Assembly: GCA_028291515.1 (NCBI GenBank) | Contig: JAQGHU010000077.1 | Coordinates: 62,001-126,000 of the forward strand | Length of the DNA stretch: 64,000 nucleotides | Source: Schlesneria sp. | GTDB taxonomy: Bacteria; Planctomycetota; Planctomycetia; Planctomycetales; Planctomycetaceae | Direction of reading: 5' to 3' | Shown here: positions 1-9,777 of the stretch, in pieces | Layout of the letters: the number at the start of each line of letters is the position of its first letter | Position numbering within the stretch: the first letter of the stretch is position 1 | Made by a program: the position numbers and the translations under genes | Notes under the pieces: model-generated | Told to the model about the DNA's origin: nothing | What the model saw: only the letters and a program-made list of their open reading frames with translations | Database searches by the model: none

Positions 1-31
1 ATGCCACCGCCCGATAGAATCTCAGTCACTC

Positions 32-105
32 GCTCCCGTAGCTCAGCTGGATAGAGCGGAGCTTTCCTAAAGCTCAGGTCGCAGGTTCGACTCCTGCCGG
101 GGGTA
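32..105 (+). tRNA. tRNA-Arg (anticodon CCT)
   Basis: A complete cloverleaf can be folded. The acceptor strands are 32-38 and 98-104, with G-U wobbles. The D arm reads GCTC...GAGC. The anticodon stem GAGCT/AGCTC encloses the loop TTCCTAA, giving anticodon CCT, which reads the arginine codon AGG. The T arm GCAGG/CCTGC carries the TTCGA loop. No CCA is encoded. An intrinsic terminator follows about 20 bases downstream. Confidence 0.95.
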
Positions 106-125
106 CTTGGACGATTCTGAAAACG

Positions 126-165
126 CCCTGTTTTGTAGGATTTCCTGCGATTCAGGGCTTTTTTA
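126..165 (+). terminator. Rho-independent terminator after tRNA-Arg
   Basis: The inverted repeat GCCCTG (126-131) and CAGGGC (154-159) is followed directly by a run of six T. It sits about 20 bases after the tRNA-Arg gene and is the natural end of that transcript. Confidence 0.75.
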
Positions 166-572
166 TTGAGTTTCGCAATTTCCATATTCCGGCCAGATGC
201 GCTCTCGTCTGCGTCGTTTTTCCCCATGGCTCGTCAAAATCGGAGTCGCGAATCTGCAGCTCGTGTTTCTTGGCCGTCTTCATCGAATTACCGAGCCAGG
301 CTACCACGATGCAAAGCGGGTAGAGTCACAAACAGGGAGTGACGGGTTCCCGATGCGAAGCGGAAACACGTAACCGAGTGAACGCCTGTTTCTTTTCAGG
401 AGCGTCATTTCCTGTAGTCGAGCCTTTTGCGGCCCCGCACCGAACTGCGCCTGATCGAGGCTGACAGCCGTTCATCGGTGACTCAGGTACCTTTAAGGAG
501 CTGGAACTGATAGATTTCAGGCCAGGTTTTTGCCAGTTGGAATATGATTGACCGCTCGGAGCGAACTTTACT
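166..572. other. Gene-free spacer between tRNA-Arg and the hybrid kinase
   Basis: No convincing coding frame or RNA gene is seen here. A short frame opening at 548 overlaps the kinase in another register and is treated as a shadow. It may hold the kinase promoter, but no clear -35/-10 pair was found. Confidence 0.5.
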
Positions 573-3500
573 TTGAATTACTCACAGCTGTTCGAGCGGG
601 CCATTGTCGGTGTCTTTCAGTCATCGGTGGAAGGACGATATCTCTGTGCGAATCCGGCGTTCGCGAAGATGCTGGGCTACGAATCGTCGGAAGACTTGAT
701 CGCTTCGGTGACCGACATCGGTACTCAGATTTACGCCGACCCGAGCCAGCGAGCCGTTGTCGTGAAATGCTTGGCCGAGCGGGAATCGATAGTCGACTTC
801 GAGTGTGAATGTCGACGCAAGGACGGGACGCGGATCTGGGTTCGGGAGGATTCGTATGCCGTTCGTGACGAGTGCGGGACGCTGCTGTATTTTGAAGGAT
901 TTGTTCATGACATTTCCGAGCGAATAAAGTCCGACGAAGCGTTGCGGCTGACTCGGTTCACTGTCGACCATGCCACAGTCGAGGTCTTCTGGATTCGACC
1001 GGACGCCAGCATTGCCGACGTCAACGAAACCGCCTGTAAGACGCTGGGATATTCGCGTGACGAACTGCTGGCGTTGCGAGTTGGCGACATCGATGTTGAT
1101 CATCCGCTCGAAGGCTGGGCCGATCACTGGGACGAACTGCGTCGAGCCGGGACGGTGACATTTCCCAGCCGCCAGCGTCGCAAAGATGGCAGCCTGCTGG
1201 ATGTCGAGGTCACGGCGAATTTCTTGAAGTACGACGATCAGGAATTGAACTGTGCGTTTGTCAGAGACATCACCGAGCAGAAGCGCTCGGCGGAAGAACG
1301 GGACCGGCTTTGGAATATGTCGGTAGATCCGATGTGCCTCGCGGGATTCGACGGCTATTTCAAGCAGGTCAACCCTGCGTGGATTAAGGCCCTAGGCTGG
1401 TCCGAGGCCGAGTTGCTCAGTTTTCCGTGGTTGCACTTCGTTCATGTCGACGACCACGCCGCGACGAACGAGGCGGTCGTGACACTGCTGCGCGGCGAGC
1501 CCGTGAACTTGTTCGAGAACCGTTATCGCGACAAGCAGGGCGGCTATCACTGGTTCTCCTGGACCGGTATCGCATTGCAAGAATCGCAAGTGATCCTGGC
1601 TGCGGTTCGCGACATTACCGAGCAGAAGCGGCTGTCGGGGGACCTCGAAAAACTGCTCGCTCTTTCGCCCGACTTGATCTGTTCCGTTCGCCAGGACGGG
1701 TTCTGCCATCAAGTCAACAAGGCATTCACAACGACACTCGGTTGGACGGAAGAAGAATTGCGATCTCGACGTATGTCAGAGATCGTTCACCCTGATGACC
1801 GAGAGCAATCTCGACAGTCACTGGCGATGTTGTTCGAAGGGGCGCCGGTCGCCGAACACGAGGTTCGTGTCCTCTGCAAGAATGGTGCATATCGGTGGGT
1901 CCAGTGGCGTGTTTCTGCGGTGATCGACAATGGATTGTTATTCGCCATCGGTCGAGACATCACCGACCGCCGACAGGAAGTCCAGTTGCTGCGTGATGTC
2001 GAAGGGACGGCCAACGTTGGCGGATGGGATCTGAACTTCGTGACTAGTGAACTCCGTTGGACTCGGCAGACATTCCTGATCCATGACCTCGCTCCCAACA
2101 GTCCACAGCCGACGTTGGCGGAAGCCACCGGGTACTATGCTCCCGAGGCTCAGGAAGCGATCAGTCTGGCGGTTCAACGTGGGATGGCCGATGGATCGGA
2201 CTGGTACCTGGAACTCCCATTGATCACCGCGACGGGGCGGCGCATCTGCGTCGTCACGAAGGGGCAGGTCGAGTTCGCTGAGGGGAAGCCATCGCGAGCG
2301 TTCGGATCGTTTCAGGACATTACCGACCGCAAGCAGGCCGACGTGAAACTGCGAGAGACCAAGGCGTCGATGCGGGCCTTCCTGGACGCGCTGCAGGAAC
2401 CCGCATTCCTGATGGATACCAACGGGATTGTGCTTGTTTCGAACGAGTCGCTCGCGCATCGAGTCGGCACGACAGTCGAAGATCTGGTCGGGAAACGCAT
2501 CTTCGATTTCCTGCCAACACCAGTTGCCAACCTGCGAATGAGCATGCTCGAGCGAGTCAAGCAGACTCGCAAGGCGGTCCAGTTCGAAGACAACAATCGA
2601 GGGCGCTACTTCATCAACTATGCCTCTCCCGTGGTGGATTCAACCGGCGAGGTCTCGCGCGTGGCGGTCCTGGCGGTCGACATTACTGACCGCATCAAAG
2701 CGGAAGAAGGGCTGCGCCTGTTCCGCGCGCTGGTCGATCAGACGACAGACGGAATTGAGGTGGTCGATCCCGAAACGGGCCGGTTCCTGGACGTGAACGA
2801 GCGGGCGTGCACCGCTCACGGATACACGCGCGACGAATACCTGGCCCTCAGCGTTCCCGACGTCGATCCCCTGATGCATCCCGAGACGATCAAGGAGATG
2901 ATTCAGGCCAAGCGGGAAGCGAACCAGTTAACCTTCGAAAGCAAGCACCGCCGCAAAGATGGCACGATTTTCCCCGTCGAAGTCAAACTCAACTTCGTGC
3001 AGATCGATCGCGAATACGTCGTCGCGGGCGTGCGAGACATCACCGAACGGAAGCACCTTGAGGAACAATTGCGACAGTCGCAAAAGCTGGAAGCGATCGG
3101 CCGACTGGCGGGGGGCGTCGCTCATGACTTCAACAACCTGCTGACCATTATCATCGGCCATGCCGAAATCCTGCTTGCCGACCCCGCCACCACCCAGCAT
3201 CGACGCGATTCCGCTCTGGAAATCCTGGCGGCGGGCGAACGAGCGGCCACGCTGACCGCTCAATTGCTCGCCTTCAGCCGCAAAGCGATCATCGAACCCA
3301 AGGTGCTGGACCTGAATCACCTGGTGAAGTCCGCCGTCAGCATGTTGTCTCGCCTGATCGGCGAAAATGTGCGAATCGTTACCGCTCTCGATCCGGCCAT
3401 TGCCAAAGTGAAGATCGACCCCGGGCAGATGGAGCAATTGTTGATCAACCTGGCGGTGAACGCTCGCGATGCCATGCCGAACGGCGGAGTTCTGACATTC

Positions 3501-4208
3501 GCCACCGCCAACGTCACCGTGACGACGGAGTCATCCCCCGACCTCGAAGAATGCCCTCCCGGCAACTACGTCCGACTGACCATTATTGACACCGGCAAAG
3601 GGATGACGGCCGAAGTCCAGCAGCAAATCTTCGAACCGTTCTTCACTACGAAAGAAGTCGGCAAAGGGACCGGACTGGGTCTCGCCACCGTGTACGGAAT
3701 CGTCGCTCAGGCCGAAGGGGCTATCACCGTCGAAAGCGAAGTCGGCGATGGAACCACGTTTCGTATTGTCCTGCCTGCCATCGCAGGACCGGCGGAATCG
3801 GAATCAAAGTTCATCCGAGTCGCTCCGCCCGGCACCGAAACAATCCTGCTCGTCGAAGACGACCACCATGTCCGACAACTGGCTCTACTGACCCTGAAAA
3901 CCTACGGCTACACCGTCCTGTCGGCAGGCTCCAGCGAAGCTGCACGGGAGTTGGCCGCTTCGCACACAGGAACAATCCACCTGCTGTTGTCCGACGTCGT
4001 CATGCCCGACTTTGGAGGCCGCGAACTGGCTGGAAAGGTGAAAGTGATCCACCCGAACATCGCCGTCCTGTTCATCAGCGGCTACTTCGATGACGCCGTC
4101 ATCCGGCACGGCATCGAAACTGCAACCGACGCCTTCCTGCAAAAACCCTTCACTCCGCAATCCCTCGCCCGCAAAGTCCGCGACGTCTTGGATGCCACAA
4201 GGACGTAG
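573..4208 (+). CDS. Multi-PAS hybrid sensor histidine kinase
   Basis: This is a 1211-residue hybrid sensor kinase. Seven PAS/PAC units can be counted from their C-terminal signatures (DISERIK, DITEQKR twice, [28 protein letters not shown]), filling residues 1-830. The H-box GGVAHDFNN follows, with the predicted phospho-accepting His851. Next is an HATPase domain with an N box ([11 protein letters not shown]), a G1 box (DTGKGM) and a G2 box (GKGTGLGL). The C-terminal receiver domain carries the predicted phospho-acceptor Asp1141. No membrane segment is evident, so it probably senses in the cytoplasm. Phosphorelay from His to the receiver and on to an unlinked partner is the family expectation. 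No response regulator or output gene is adjacent. The start is a TTG and is uncertain, because no better in-frame start precedes the first PAS domain. Confidence 0.9.
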   Translation: MNYSQLFERAIVGVFQSSVEGRYLCANPAFAKMLGYESSEDLIASVTDIGTQIYADPSQRAVVVKCLAERESIVDFECECRRKDGTRIWVREDSYAVRDECGTLLYFEGFVHDISERIKSDEALRLTRFTVDHATVEVFWIRPDASIADVNETACKTLGYSRDELLALRVGDIDVDHPLEGWADHWDELRRAGTVTFPSRQRRKDGSLLDVEVTANFLKYDDQELNCAFVRDITEQKRSAEERDRLWNMSVDPMCLAGFDGYFKQVNPAWIKALGWSEAELLSFPWLHFVHVDDHAATNEAVVTLLRGEPVNLFENRYRDKQGGYHWFSWTGIALQESQVILAAVRDITEQKRLSGDLEKLLALSPDLICSVRQDGFCHQVNKAFTTTLGWTEEELRSRRMSEIVHPDDREQSRQSLAMLFEGAPVAEHEVRVLCKNGAYRWVQWRVSAVIDNGLLFAIGRDITDRRQEVQLLRDVEGTANVGGWDLNFVTSELRWTRQTFLIHDLAPNSPQPTLAEATGYYAPEAQEAISLAVQRGMADGSDWYLELPLITATGRRICVVTKGQVEFAEGKPSRAFGSFQDITDRKQADVKLRETKASMRAFLDALQEPAFLMDTNGIVLVSNESLAHRVGTTVEDLVGKRIFDFLPTPVANLRMSMLERVKQTRKAVQFEDNNRGRYFINYASPVVDSTGEVSRVAVLAVDITDRIKAEEGLRLFRALVDQTTDGIEVVDPETGRFLDVNERACTAHGYTRDEYLALSVPDVDPLMHPETIKEMIQAKREANQLTFESKHRRKDGTIFPVEVKLNFVQIDREYVVAGVRDITERKHLEEQLRQSQKLEAIGRLAGGVAHDFNNLLTIIIGHAEILLADPATTQHRRDSALEILAAGERAATLTAQLLAFSRKAIIEPKVLDLNHLVKSAVSMLSRLIGENVRIVTALDPAIAKVKIDPGQMEQLLINLAVNARDAMPNGGVLTFATANVTVTTESSPDLEECPPGNYVRLTIIDTGKGMTAEVQQQIFEPFFTTKEVGKGTGLGLATVYGIVAQAEGAITVESEVGDGTTFRIVLPAIAGPAESESKFIRVAPPGTETILLVEDDHHVRQLALLTLKTYGYTVLSAGSSEAARELAASHTGTIHLLLSDVVMPDFGGRELAGKVKVIHPNIAVLFISGYFDDAVIRHGIETATDAFLQKPFTPQSLARKVRDVLDATRT

Positions 4209-4828
<620 letters not shown>

Positions 4829-4866
4829 TAGTTTGTTTTCTGAGCGATCGGACGATTCAATCACCT

Positions 4867-5715
4867 ATGCGATCAGCAACAATCAAGCTTTTCCTACCAC
4901 ATGGTGATGCGAAGAGCTTACGCACTGCCGAGATATCCAACTGGACCGGAAAGGCCATTGCAGCACCTCGCACGGAGTTCGATGAACTTCTCGCCCGTGA
5001 AGAACTCGACAAAGCCGGGGTCTACATACTGCTTGGGAACGATCCGATAACGAATGCTCCTCGCGCTTATATTGGCGAGGCCGAAATTATCCGCGACCGC
5101 CTAAAACAGCACAAAGGGAAAGAGTTTTGGGTCTCGGTCATCGTTTTCACGAGCAAGGATGAGAATCTGACGAAAGCGCATGTCAGGCATCTTGAGTACC
5201 GCATCTTAGGTGAAGCAGTCGCGATTGGTCGCTTTGTTCTTGAGCAAAACCAGGCTACAGGATCAAAACTTCCGGAATCTGATCGTGAAGACATGGAGGT
5301 CTTTCTCACACATGTCCGCCAGCTTCTGCCTGTCTTGGGCTCGGATATTTTGACACCAATCGTCCAGCCTGCTGAAGCAATACAGACGGCCAATATCCTC
5401 TACTGCAGAATAAGGGGGCTTGAAGCCAGAGGTAAGCGCACTTCAGGCGGATTTGTCGTTCTCAAGGGATCTATGGCGGTATTGGAGGAACGCCAGTCAA
5501 CTGAGAACTATCCCTACGTCGTGGCCGATCGAAAGAAACTTATCTCTGACAAGGTGCTAATTCAGCATGATAGCGCCCTAAGCTTCACTAAAGATGTCGA
5601 GTTTTCGAGCCCTTCCGCGGCCGCAGTCGTAATACACGGCGGAAGCGCGAACGGATTGACGGCTTGGAAAAGCGCCGATGGTGTTACGCTCAAACAGCTC
5701 GATGAACAAAGCTAG
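4867..5715 (+). CDS. GIY-YIG nuclease-family protein with DUF4357-like C-terminus
   Basis: The 282-residue product has a GIY-YIG domain at about residues 48-125: GVYILLG, then AYIGEAE, then RLKQHKGKEFW and FTSKDENLTKAHVRHLE, which supplies the conserved glutamate. This is the architecture of the GIY-YIG proteins that carry DUF4357. The C-terminal 60 residues (GGSANGLTAWKS..GVTLKQL) resemble that domain. Known relatives are often found in accessory DNA, and the role is not settled. The gene follows the smaller GIY-YIG gene closely on the same strand. No restriction, methylase, integrase or transposase gene is adjacent. Nuclease activity is inferred from family only. Confidence 0.75.
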   Translation: MRSATIKLFLPHGDAKSLRTAEISNWTGKAIAAPRTEFDELLAREELDKAGVYILLGNDPITNAPRAYIGEAEIIRDRLKQHKGKEFWVSVIVFTSKDENLTKAHVRHLEYRILGEAVAIGRFVLEQNQATGSKLPESDREDMEVFLTHVRQLLPVLGSDILTPIVQPAEAIQTANILYCRIRGLEARGKRTSGGFVVLKGSMAVLEERQSTENYPYVVADRKKLISDKVLIQHDSALSFTKDVEFSSPSAAAVVIHGGSANGLTAWKSADGVTLKQLDEQS

Positions 5716-5805
5716 GCTGGTCGGCGATTTGGTTCGGCGTCAAAGAATGGACCGCCGGCCATTTCATATCGCGGTAACCAACACCACCAAACCAAGGATC
5801 TGTTG

Positions 5806-6507
5806 ATGCGGACTCCAATGACTCTCATCGTACTCATTCTGTTTCTTCAGGCTCTGGCAGTTGTCGAGGCGGCCGAGAAGAAGATCGTTGGGAAGATCTC
5901 GGCGGTGGATGCCGGCAATCGTTCGATTACCGTCGACTCCGTGACGCTGGACGTGATTCGTAAGACCAAGATTACGGTGGAAGGGGAGTCCGCAAGGTTT
6001 GCCAATGTCATGGTCGGGCAATCGGCGAACGTCACCTATGACGACGAACTGGAATTCGCCACCCTGATCGCCATTCGTCAATCGCCGGCGAAAGACGAAG
6101 TAAAAACAGCAGCAGACATGAAATTTCTGCAGGGAAATTGGATCGGTATCGCTGAAGAAGGAGCACAGGGCGAGGTTTTCAACGATGAGATGGTCAGGGA
6201 ACGAGATCGGCGAGTGACGATTGCTCGCAACAATTTTACGATGACACGCACGCTCGACGGCAAGCGAGGAAGCTTTACCGGGAAGTTCGATATTGATGCT
6301 GCCACGGGCCAGTTCGACTTCATCGGCAAGGATGCCAATGGCCATCTATCGGAGTGGATCGGGGTCTACGAGATTAAGGATGACACATGGAGAGTGCGTT
6401 ACAACTTCAAGACTTCCAATAAGGCAGCGCGACCAGCGACTTTCGACTCACAAGAAGGTGCGAAAAGTAGTTCGAGGACGTACACATTCAAACGGGATGT
6501 CGATTGA
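5806..6507 (+). CDS. Secreted TIGR03067-like protein
   Basis: The start is placed at ATG 5806 rather than the preceding TTG. It gives a clear signal peptide (MRTPMTLIVLILFLQA, cleavage probably near VEA). Residues 25-95 form a small beta-rich region (KKIVGKISAVDAGNRSITV). Residues 103-230 resemble the TIGR03067 domain that is abundant in planctomycetes: an LQGNW opening, a GKFDIDAATGQFDF core, a GVYEIKDDTWRVRYNF strand and a RPATFDS ending. The domain has no assigned biochemical role. The product is expected to be exported. It is a single gene with no evident operon partner. Confidence 0.7.
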   Translation: MRTPMTLIVLILFLQALAVVEAAEKKIVGKISAVDAGNRSITVDSVTLDVIRKTKITVEGESARFANVMVGQSANVTYDDELEFATLIAIRQSPAKDEVKTAADMKFLQGNWIGIAEEGAQGEVFNDEMVRERDRRVTIARNNFTMTRTLDGKRGSFTGKFDIDAATGQFDFIGKDANGHLSEWIGVYEIKDDTWRVRYNFKTSNKAARPATFDSQEGAKSSSRTYTFKRDVD

Positions 6508-6565
6508 GCTTCGTCCCGATCCTGGTCGTACCGGCGTTTGGTGTTCATCTGACCACGCCGGGGAA

Positions 6566-7012
6566 TCAGGCGAGACGAAGGCGTCGCCAAAACTCTTTCA
6601 TCTTCCCGACAATCCTGGTCACCAATCCGCTCTGAACGGAGCGAAACGTGGCGAGTTTCTTGACGTAGTCAGGCACCGTCCAGTACGTCGTCAATCCTTG
6701 TGGAAAGTACGCGACATCACCTGGTCGCAGGCAGACCTCCTTGTCGCCCGCGCGGATCGTGGCTTCACCTTCCAGAATATGCACGAATTCATCGCTGCGG
6801 TGATTGAACTTGAACTGCCCTGCCGTGCAGTCCCAGAGGCCGAACGAGAAATCGCCGTCGGCAGATTCGCCCAACGGCAGCGACCGAGCATTTGGGCTCC
6901 CTTCGATAATCCAAGTGGACTTCAAGGGAGCCGGTTGCAAGTCGGTCCGCACAACTTTTCCAGTCTGTAAAGTCAATGGCAATAAATTGTTATGATAAGG
7001 ATCCGGAAGCAT
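6566..7012 (-). CDS. Cupin-domain protein (cupin_3-like)
   Basis: This is a small one-domain cupin of about 148 residues from ATG 7012. A TTG at 7030 would add six residues. The conserved cupin core is visible as GLWDCTAGQFKFNHRSDEFVHILEGEATI and, after it, LRPGDVAYFPQGLTTYW. It resembles the DUF861/cupin_3 group related to ureidoglycine aminohydrolase, whose fold usually binds a metal or a small organic acid. The metal-binding histidine motif is incomplete, so enzymatic activity is uncertain. It diverges from the 2-hydroxyacid dehydrogenase gene across a spacer with two similar 14-bp palindromes, which suggests shared control. Confidence 0.75.
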   Translation of the reverse strand: MLPDPYHNNLLPLTLQTGKVVRTDLQPAPLKSTWIIEGSPNARSLPLGESADGDFSFGLWDCTAGQFKFNHRSDEFVHILEGEATIRAGDKEVCLRPGDVAYFPQGLTTYWTVPDYVKKLATFRSVQSGLVTRIVGKMKEFWRRLRLA

Positions 7013-7107
7013 CAATATGGGGGGCTCCAAGTGAAATTCCAGGGCGTCCCGCGGGGTTCCGACACAGCGCCGGGATATGGGATGTCATGTGACTAACTGG
7101 TCTTTTA

Positions 7108-7121
7108 TTACAATATCGTAA
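7108..7121. promoter_or_regulatory. Candidate operator, palindrome copy 1
   Basis: The site reads TTACAATATCGTAA, an imperfect dyad (TTAC...GTAA). It matches a second site 31 bases downstream (centre to centre). Two similar dyads spaced by about three helical turns between divergent genes are typical of a dimeric repressor or activator. No regulator gene is adjacent. Confidence 0.4.
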
Positions 7122-7138
7122 TTAAACATGCAGTCGCA

Positions 7139-7152
7139 TTACGAAATCGTAA
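7139..7152. promoter_or_regulatory. Candidate operator, palindrome copy 2
   Basis: The site TTACGAAATCGTAA is a dyad with TTACGA mirrored by TCGTAA across two bases. It is the better-conserved partner of the site at 7108-7121. It lies in the spacer between the cupin and dehydrogenase genes, nearer the cupin start. Confidence 0.4.
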
Positions 7153-7422
7153 CCATTTGATTGGGTCCGGTGTCGTGGCTTTCCTTCAGTCATACTCACT
7201 GCCAACGAAATGGCCATCGCACGCTCACGGCAAGATCGAGTGAAGGGTGATAGACGTCGTTGATTGCCAATCTAAGTATCGTGGGATTACGCTAGGCGAG
7301 GAGGACATCGATCGCGACGTGAGCTCTTTCTGGGCTCCCGATGGAAGGTCGAGTGTGCGCTACGCATCGCCTATGCAGGTCTGCTGCGGGTGCGAAGCCT
7401 GTTAATTTAGGGTGACACGATT

Positions 7423-8394
7423 ATGGCTGCTCGTTTCCGTGTCTTGGTGACTGATCGTGCCTGGCCGGATACCTCCGTCGAACAGCAAATCCTGGCGAAA
7501 ATCGACGCGGAAGTCGTCGAACCCGCCTCGACCAGTGAGGCCGACCTGATCGCCGCCGCTGCCAATGTGGATGCGATTGCGACCAATTGGGCCAAGGTGA
7601 CCGCTGCCGTGATCAGGGCGAGCGGCAAGTGTCAAATCGTGGCACGATTCGGGATTGGTCTCGACAACATCGCCGTCGACGCCGCGACGGACCTTCAAAT
7701 CCCCGTGACCAATTGTCCCGACTACTGCGTGAGCGAAGTCTCGGACCATGCCCTGGGCCTGTTATTGGCCTGCAATCGACGAATTGGCCTGTATCACGAG
7801 CGATCCAAACGAGGGGAGTACAACGCGACGACTTCGATGCCAATTCAGCGGCTGACTGGCCAGACGTTGGGGTTACTCGGCTTGGGAAAGATCGCGCAGA
7901 CACTGGTCCCCAAAGCCCGAGCGTTTGGCCTGAAGATCATCGCGCACAACCAGAGCGGGCAAGACTACGGGACCGGTGTTCGCATGGTGACCTTTGATGA
8001 ATTGCTCTCGTCGAGCGACTACATTTCGGTGCATGCACCGCTGACAGCAAAAACGCGGCACAAGTTTGATGAACACGCGTTTCGTCGCATGCGGCCGTCC
8101 GCCTATTTGATCAATACCTCGCGAGGCGGCTTGATCGATCACGACGCCCTGTGGGCGGCCTTGCACCAGAACCTATTGGCGGGGGCAGCTCTCGACGTGT
8201 TTGATCCAGAGCCACCCGATCTCAGCCAGCCGCTATTTCAGGATGAACGAGTCATCGTCACCCCGCACGCAGCGTTCGTCTCCGAGCAGGCGATCCACCA
8301 GTTGCGCGTGGAGGCGATGCAAAACATCGTTGAGGTGCTGTCGGGTCGCCGCCCGAATAATGTGGTGAACCCGCAAATCTACTCCGATCGTTAA
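7423..8394 (+). CDS. D-isomer-specific 2-hydroxyacid dehydrogenase
   Basis: The 323-residue product is an NAD-dependent D-2-hydroxyacid dehydrogenase of the phosphoglycerate dehydrogenase/C-terminal-binding-protein group. The nucleotide-binding Rossmann loop reads GLLGLGKIA (about residues 146-154). The catalytic set is present: Arg in NTSRGGLID, Glu in DVFDPEPP and His in VTPHAAF. The length is that of a single-module enzyme without the ACT regulatory domain of SerA. The substrate cannot be assigned. The closest appearance is to the so-called C-terminal binding proteins of bacteria, which reduce assorted 2-keto acids. The start ATG follows a plausible GGTGA ribosome site. It faces the divergent cupin gene. 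Confidence 0.88.
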   Translation: MAARFRVLVTDRAWPDTSVEQQILAKIDAEVVEPASTSEADLIAAAANVDAIATNWAKVTAAVIRASGKCQIVARFGIGLDNIAVDAATDLQIPVTNCPDYCVSEVSDHALGLLLACNRRIGLYHERSKRGEYNATTSMPIQRLTGQTLGLLGLGKIAQTLVPKARAFGLKIIAHNQSGQDYGTGVRMVTFDELLSSSDYISVHAPLTAKTRHKFDEHAFRRMRPSAYLINTSRGGLIDHDALWAALHQNLLAGAALDVFDPEPPDLSQPLFQDERVIVTPHAAFVSEQAIHQLRVEAMQNIVEVLSGRRPNNVVNPQIYSDR

Positions 8395-8465
8395 ACACGA
8401 TCGCGAGGGTTTTCGTCGCGACGACCCCTGACGGCAGGGACGCGGATTCTTGAGCTATCGTTGGA

Positions 8466-9605
8466 GTGATTACCTTCGCTCCACTGCCAGATACCTCAAA
8501 GGACGTTTCTGTGGGCTCTACCCACCCCAAGGGTCAGCGTCATCAATCCAAAGTTGATAATGATCGTGCCACCGCATCGGCCGGCGCGCTTGTTTGCTCT
8601 GATATCAATCAAATCGAGGATTCACGCGAAACGATCAGCGAGATTCCCACTCATTCGACTGGAAGTCCCATGCCCGCAGATTCCCATACCGAACTCGCCG
8701 ACTTGCGCCAGCAACTCGATGGCAAAAACGAACTTGTCGCCGCGCTGGTTGCCGAGCTCGAGCAGGTGGTTGAGCAACTGGATCGCGTTAAACGCAACGG
8801 CTCGGACCGAGGCCGTTCGAGCGGTGGCAGTGCGGCACTCCCCGCGGAAGTTGTCGAAGAGCATCAGCAGGTTCTCGGCGAAATGCAGCGGATGGTGCAG
8901 CAATGGGAAGAGATGCAGGCCGCCTCTTCGTTGGGACGAATCGAGTCGGAACTGGCAGACCTGCGGGCCATGCTGTCCAAGGGATATAGCGGCCATTCCG
9001 ATCCCACGGACGACAGCCTGGAATCGGTGATGTCGCGGCTGTCGATGGAACCCCCAGAGAGCCCATCATCGATGGTCACCCTGTCGGGAACCGACTGGGA
9101 AGCGATGAAGCGGCAGATGATGGACGAGTCTGGCGGCGGACCCGATTACGAAGTGGAAGACGACCTGACAAAGTTGCTCGACGGATTGTCGATTCCGACG
9201 GCGTTTGACTTCGAAACGGCGTCTGTGGAAACACTGAAAAAAGCCTGTGCCGATCGTGACAATTACATCGTCCAGATCAACCGTTGGGTGCGAACGCGAC
9301 GCGCGGTTTCGATCCCCGAGAATTGGGACGACATCGATGCTCCCGAAGAAGTTCGCGAGCGGGCGGAACTGCTCACGTCGCGACTGGAAGAACAAGTTCG
9401 TCTGGCTGAAGTCGAAATGTCACTGGAGCGAGCTCGTTTGTCTCGAGAGAAGTCACAGGTTCAGGCGGACCGTGCGGTCATCGAAAAGCATCTGAAACGC
9501 TTAGGCATTTCGTCGCTGGACGAACTGGAAGACATCTCGGTCAGCAACGGATCGACGGGCGATCGCCGGTGGATGCGGTTCCTGGGTGTGAATCGCAAGA
9601 GTTGA
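8466..9605 (+). CDS. Coiled-coil protein of unknown function
   Basis: I do not recognise a family. The longest frame starts at GTG 8466 (379 residues). The ATG at 8670 has a good ribosome site (GGAAG, six bases upstream), would give 311 residues, and begins right where the coiled coil begins. Residues 1-68 of the longer form are polar and low in structure. After that come heptad-like segments (ADLRQQLDGKNELVAALVAELEQV), a second one near MQRMVQQWEEMQ, an acidic middle and a third charged helical stretch near the C-terminus (RLEEQVRLAEVEMSLERARL). There is no signal peptide or membrane segment, so it is probably cytoplasmic and oligomeric. A REP-like palindrome pair follows 12 bases after the stop. 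Confidence 0.65.
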   Translation: MITFAPLPDTSKDVSVGSTHPKGQRHQSKVDNDRATASAGALVCSDINQIEDSRETISEIPTHSTGSPMPADSHTELADLRQQLDGKNELVAALVAELEQVVEQLDRVKRNGSDRGRSSGGSAALPAEVVEEHQQVLGEMQRMVQQWEEMQAASSLGRIESELADLRAMLSKGYSGHSDPTDDSLESVMSRLSMEPPESPSSMVTLSGTDWEAMKRQMMDESGGGPDYEVEDDLTKLLDGLSIPTAFDFETASVETLKKACADRDNYIVQINRWVRTRRAVSIPENWDDIDAPEEVRERAELLTSRLEEQVRLAEVEMSLERARLSREKSQVQADRAVIEKHLKRLGISSLDELEDISVSNGSTGDRRWMRFLGVNRKS

Positions 9606-9617
9606 CTAACGTTGTTT

Positions 9618-9751
9618 GTCATTCCCGCGCAGGCGGGAATCCATCCGTTTCGTCGCAATTTTCTGTCAGCCATCGTAGCGAGACTGGATCCGGATGCCGC
9701 GTACCGACGCCGTCCTGTAGTTCGCTGGATTCCCGCCTTCGCGGGAATGAC
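9618..9751. repeat. REP-like paired palindrome, copy 1
   Basis: The element is bounded by GTCATTCCCGCGCAGGCGGG (from 9618) and its near-complement ending at 9751 (ATTCCCGCCTTCGCGGGAAT). Each end is itself a hairpin, and together they form a 134-base inverted pair. A second copy of almost the same length lies at 38586-38718, and the inner sequences of the two also look related. Both copies sit between convergent genes. The type resembles REP/BIME palindromes mobilised by TnpA-REP (RAYT) transposases. No such gene is in this window. Confidence 0.8.
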
Positions 9752-9777
9752 GGGAAAGGTGAAGATAGCTGGAGGAG

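Larger units (their letters stand above)
7031..7422. other. Divergent intergenic region with operator-like dyads
   Basis: This 392-base region separates the leftward cupin gene from the rightward dehydrogenase gene. It is AT-rich around 7100-7160, where two TTAC-N6-GTAA dyads lie. No coding frame is credible here. No confident -35/-10 pair was identified on either strand. Confidence 0.5.
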
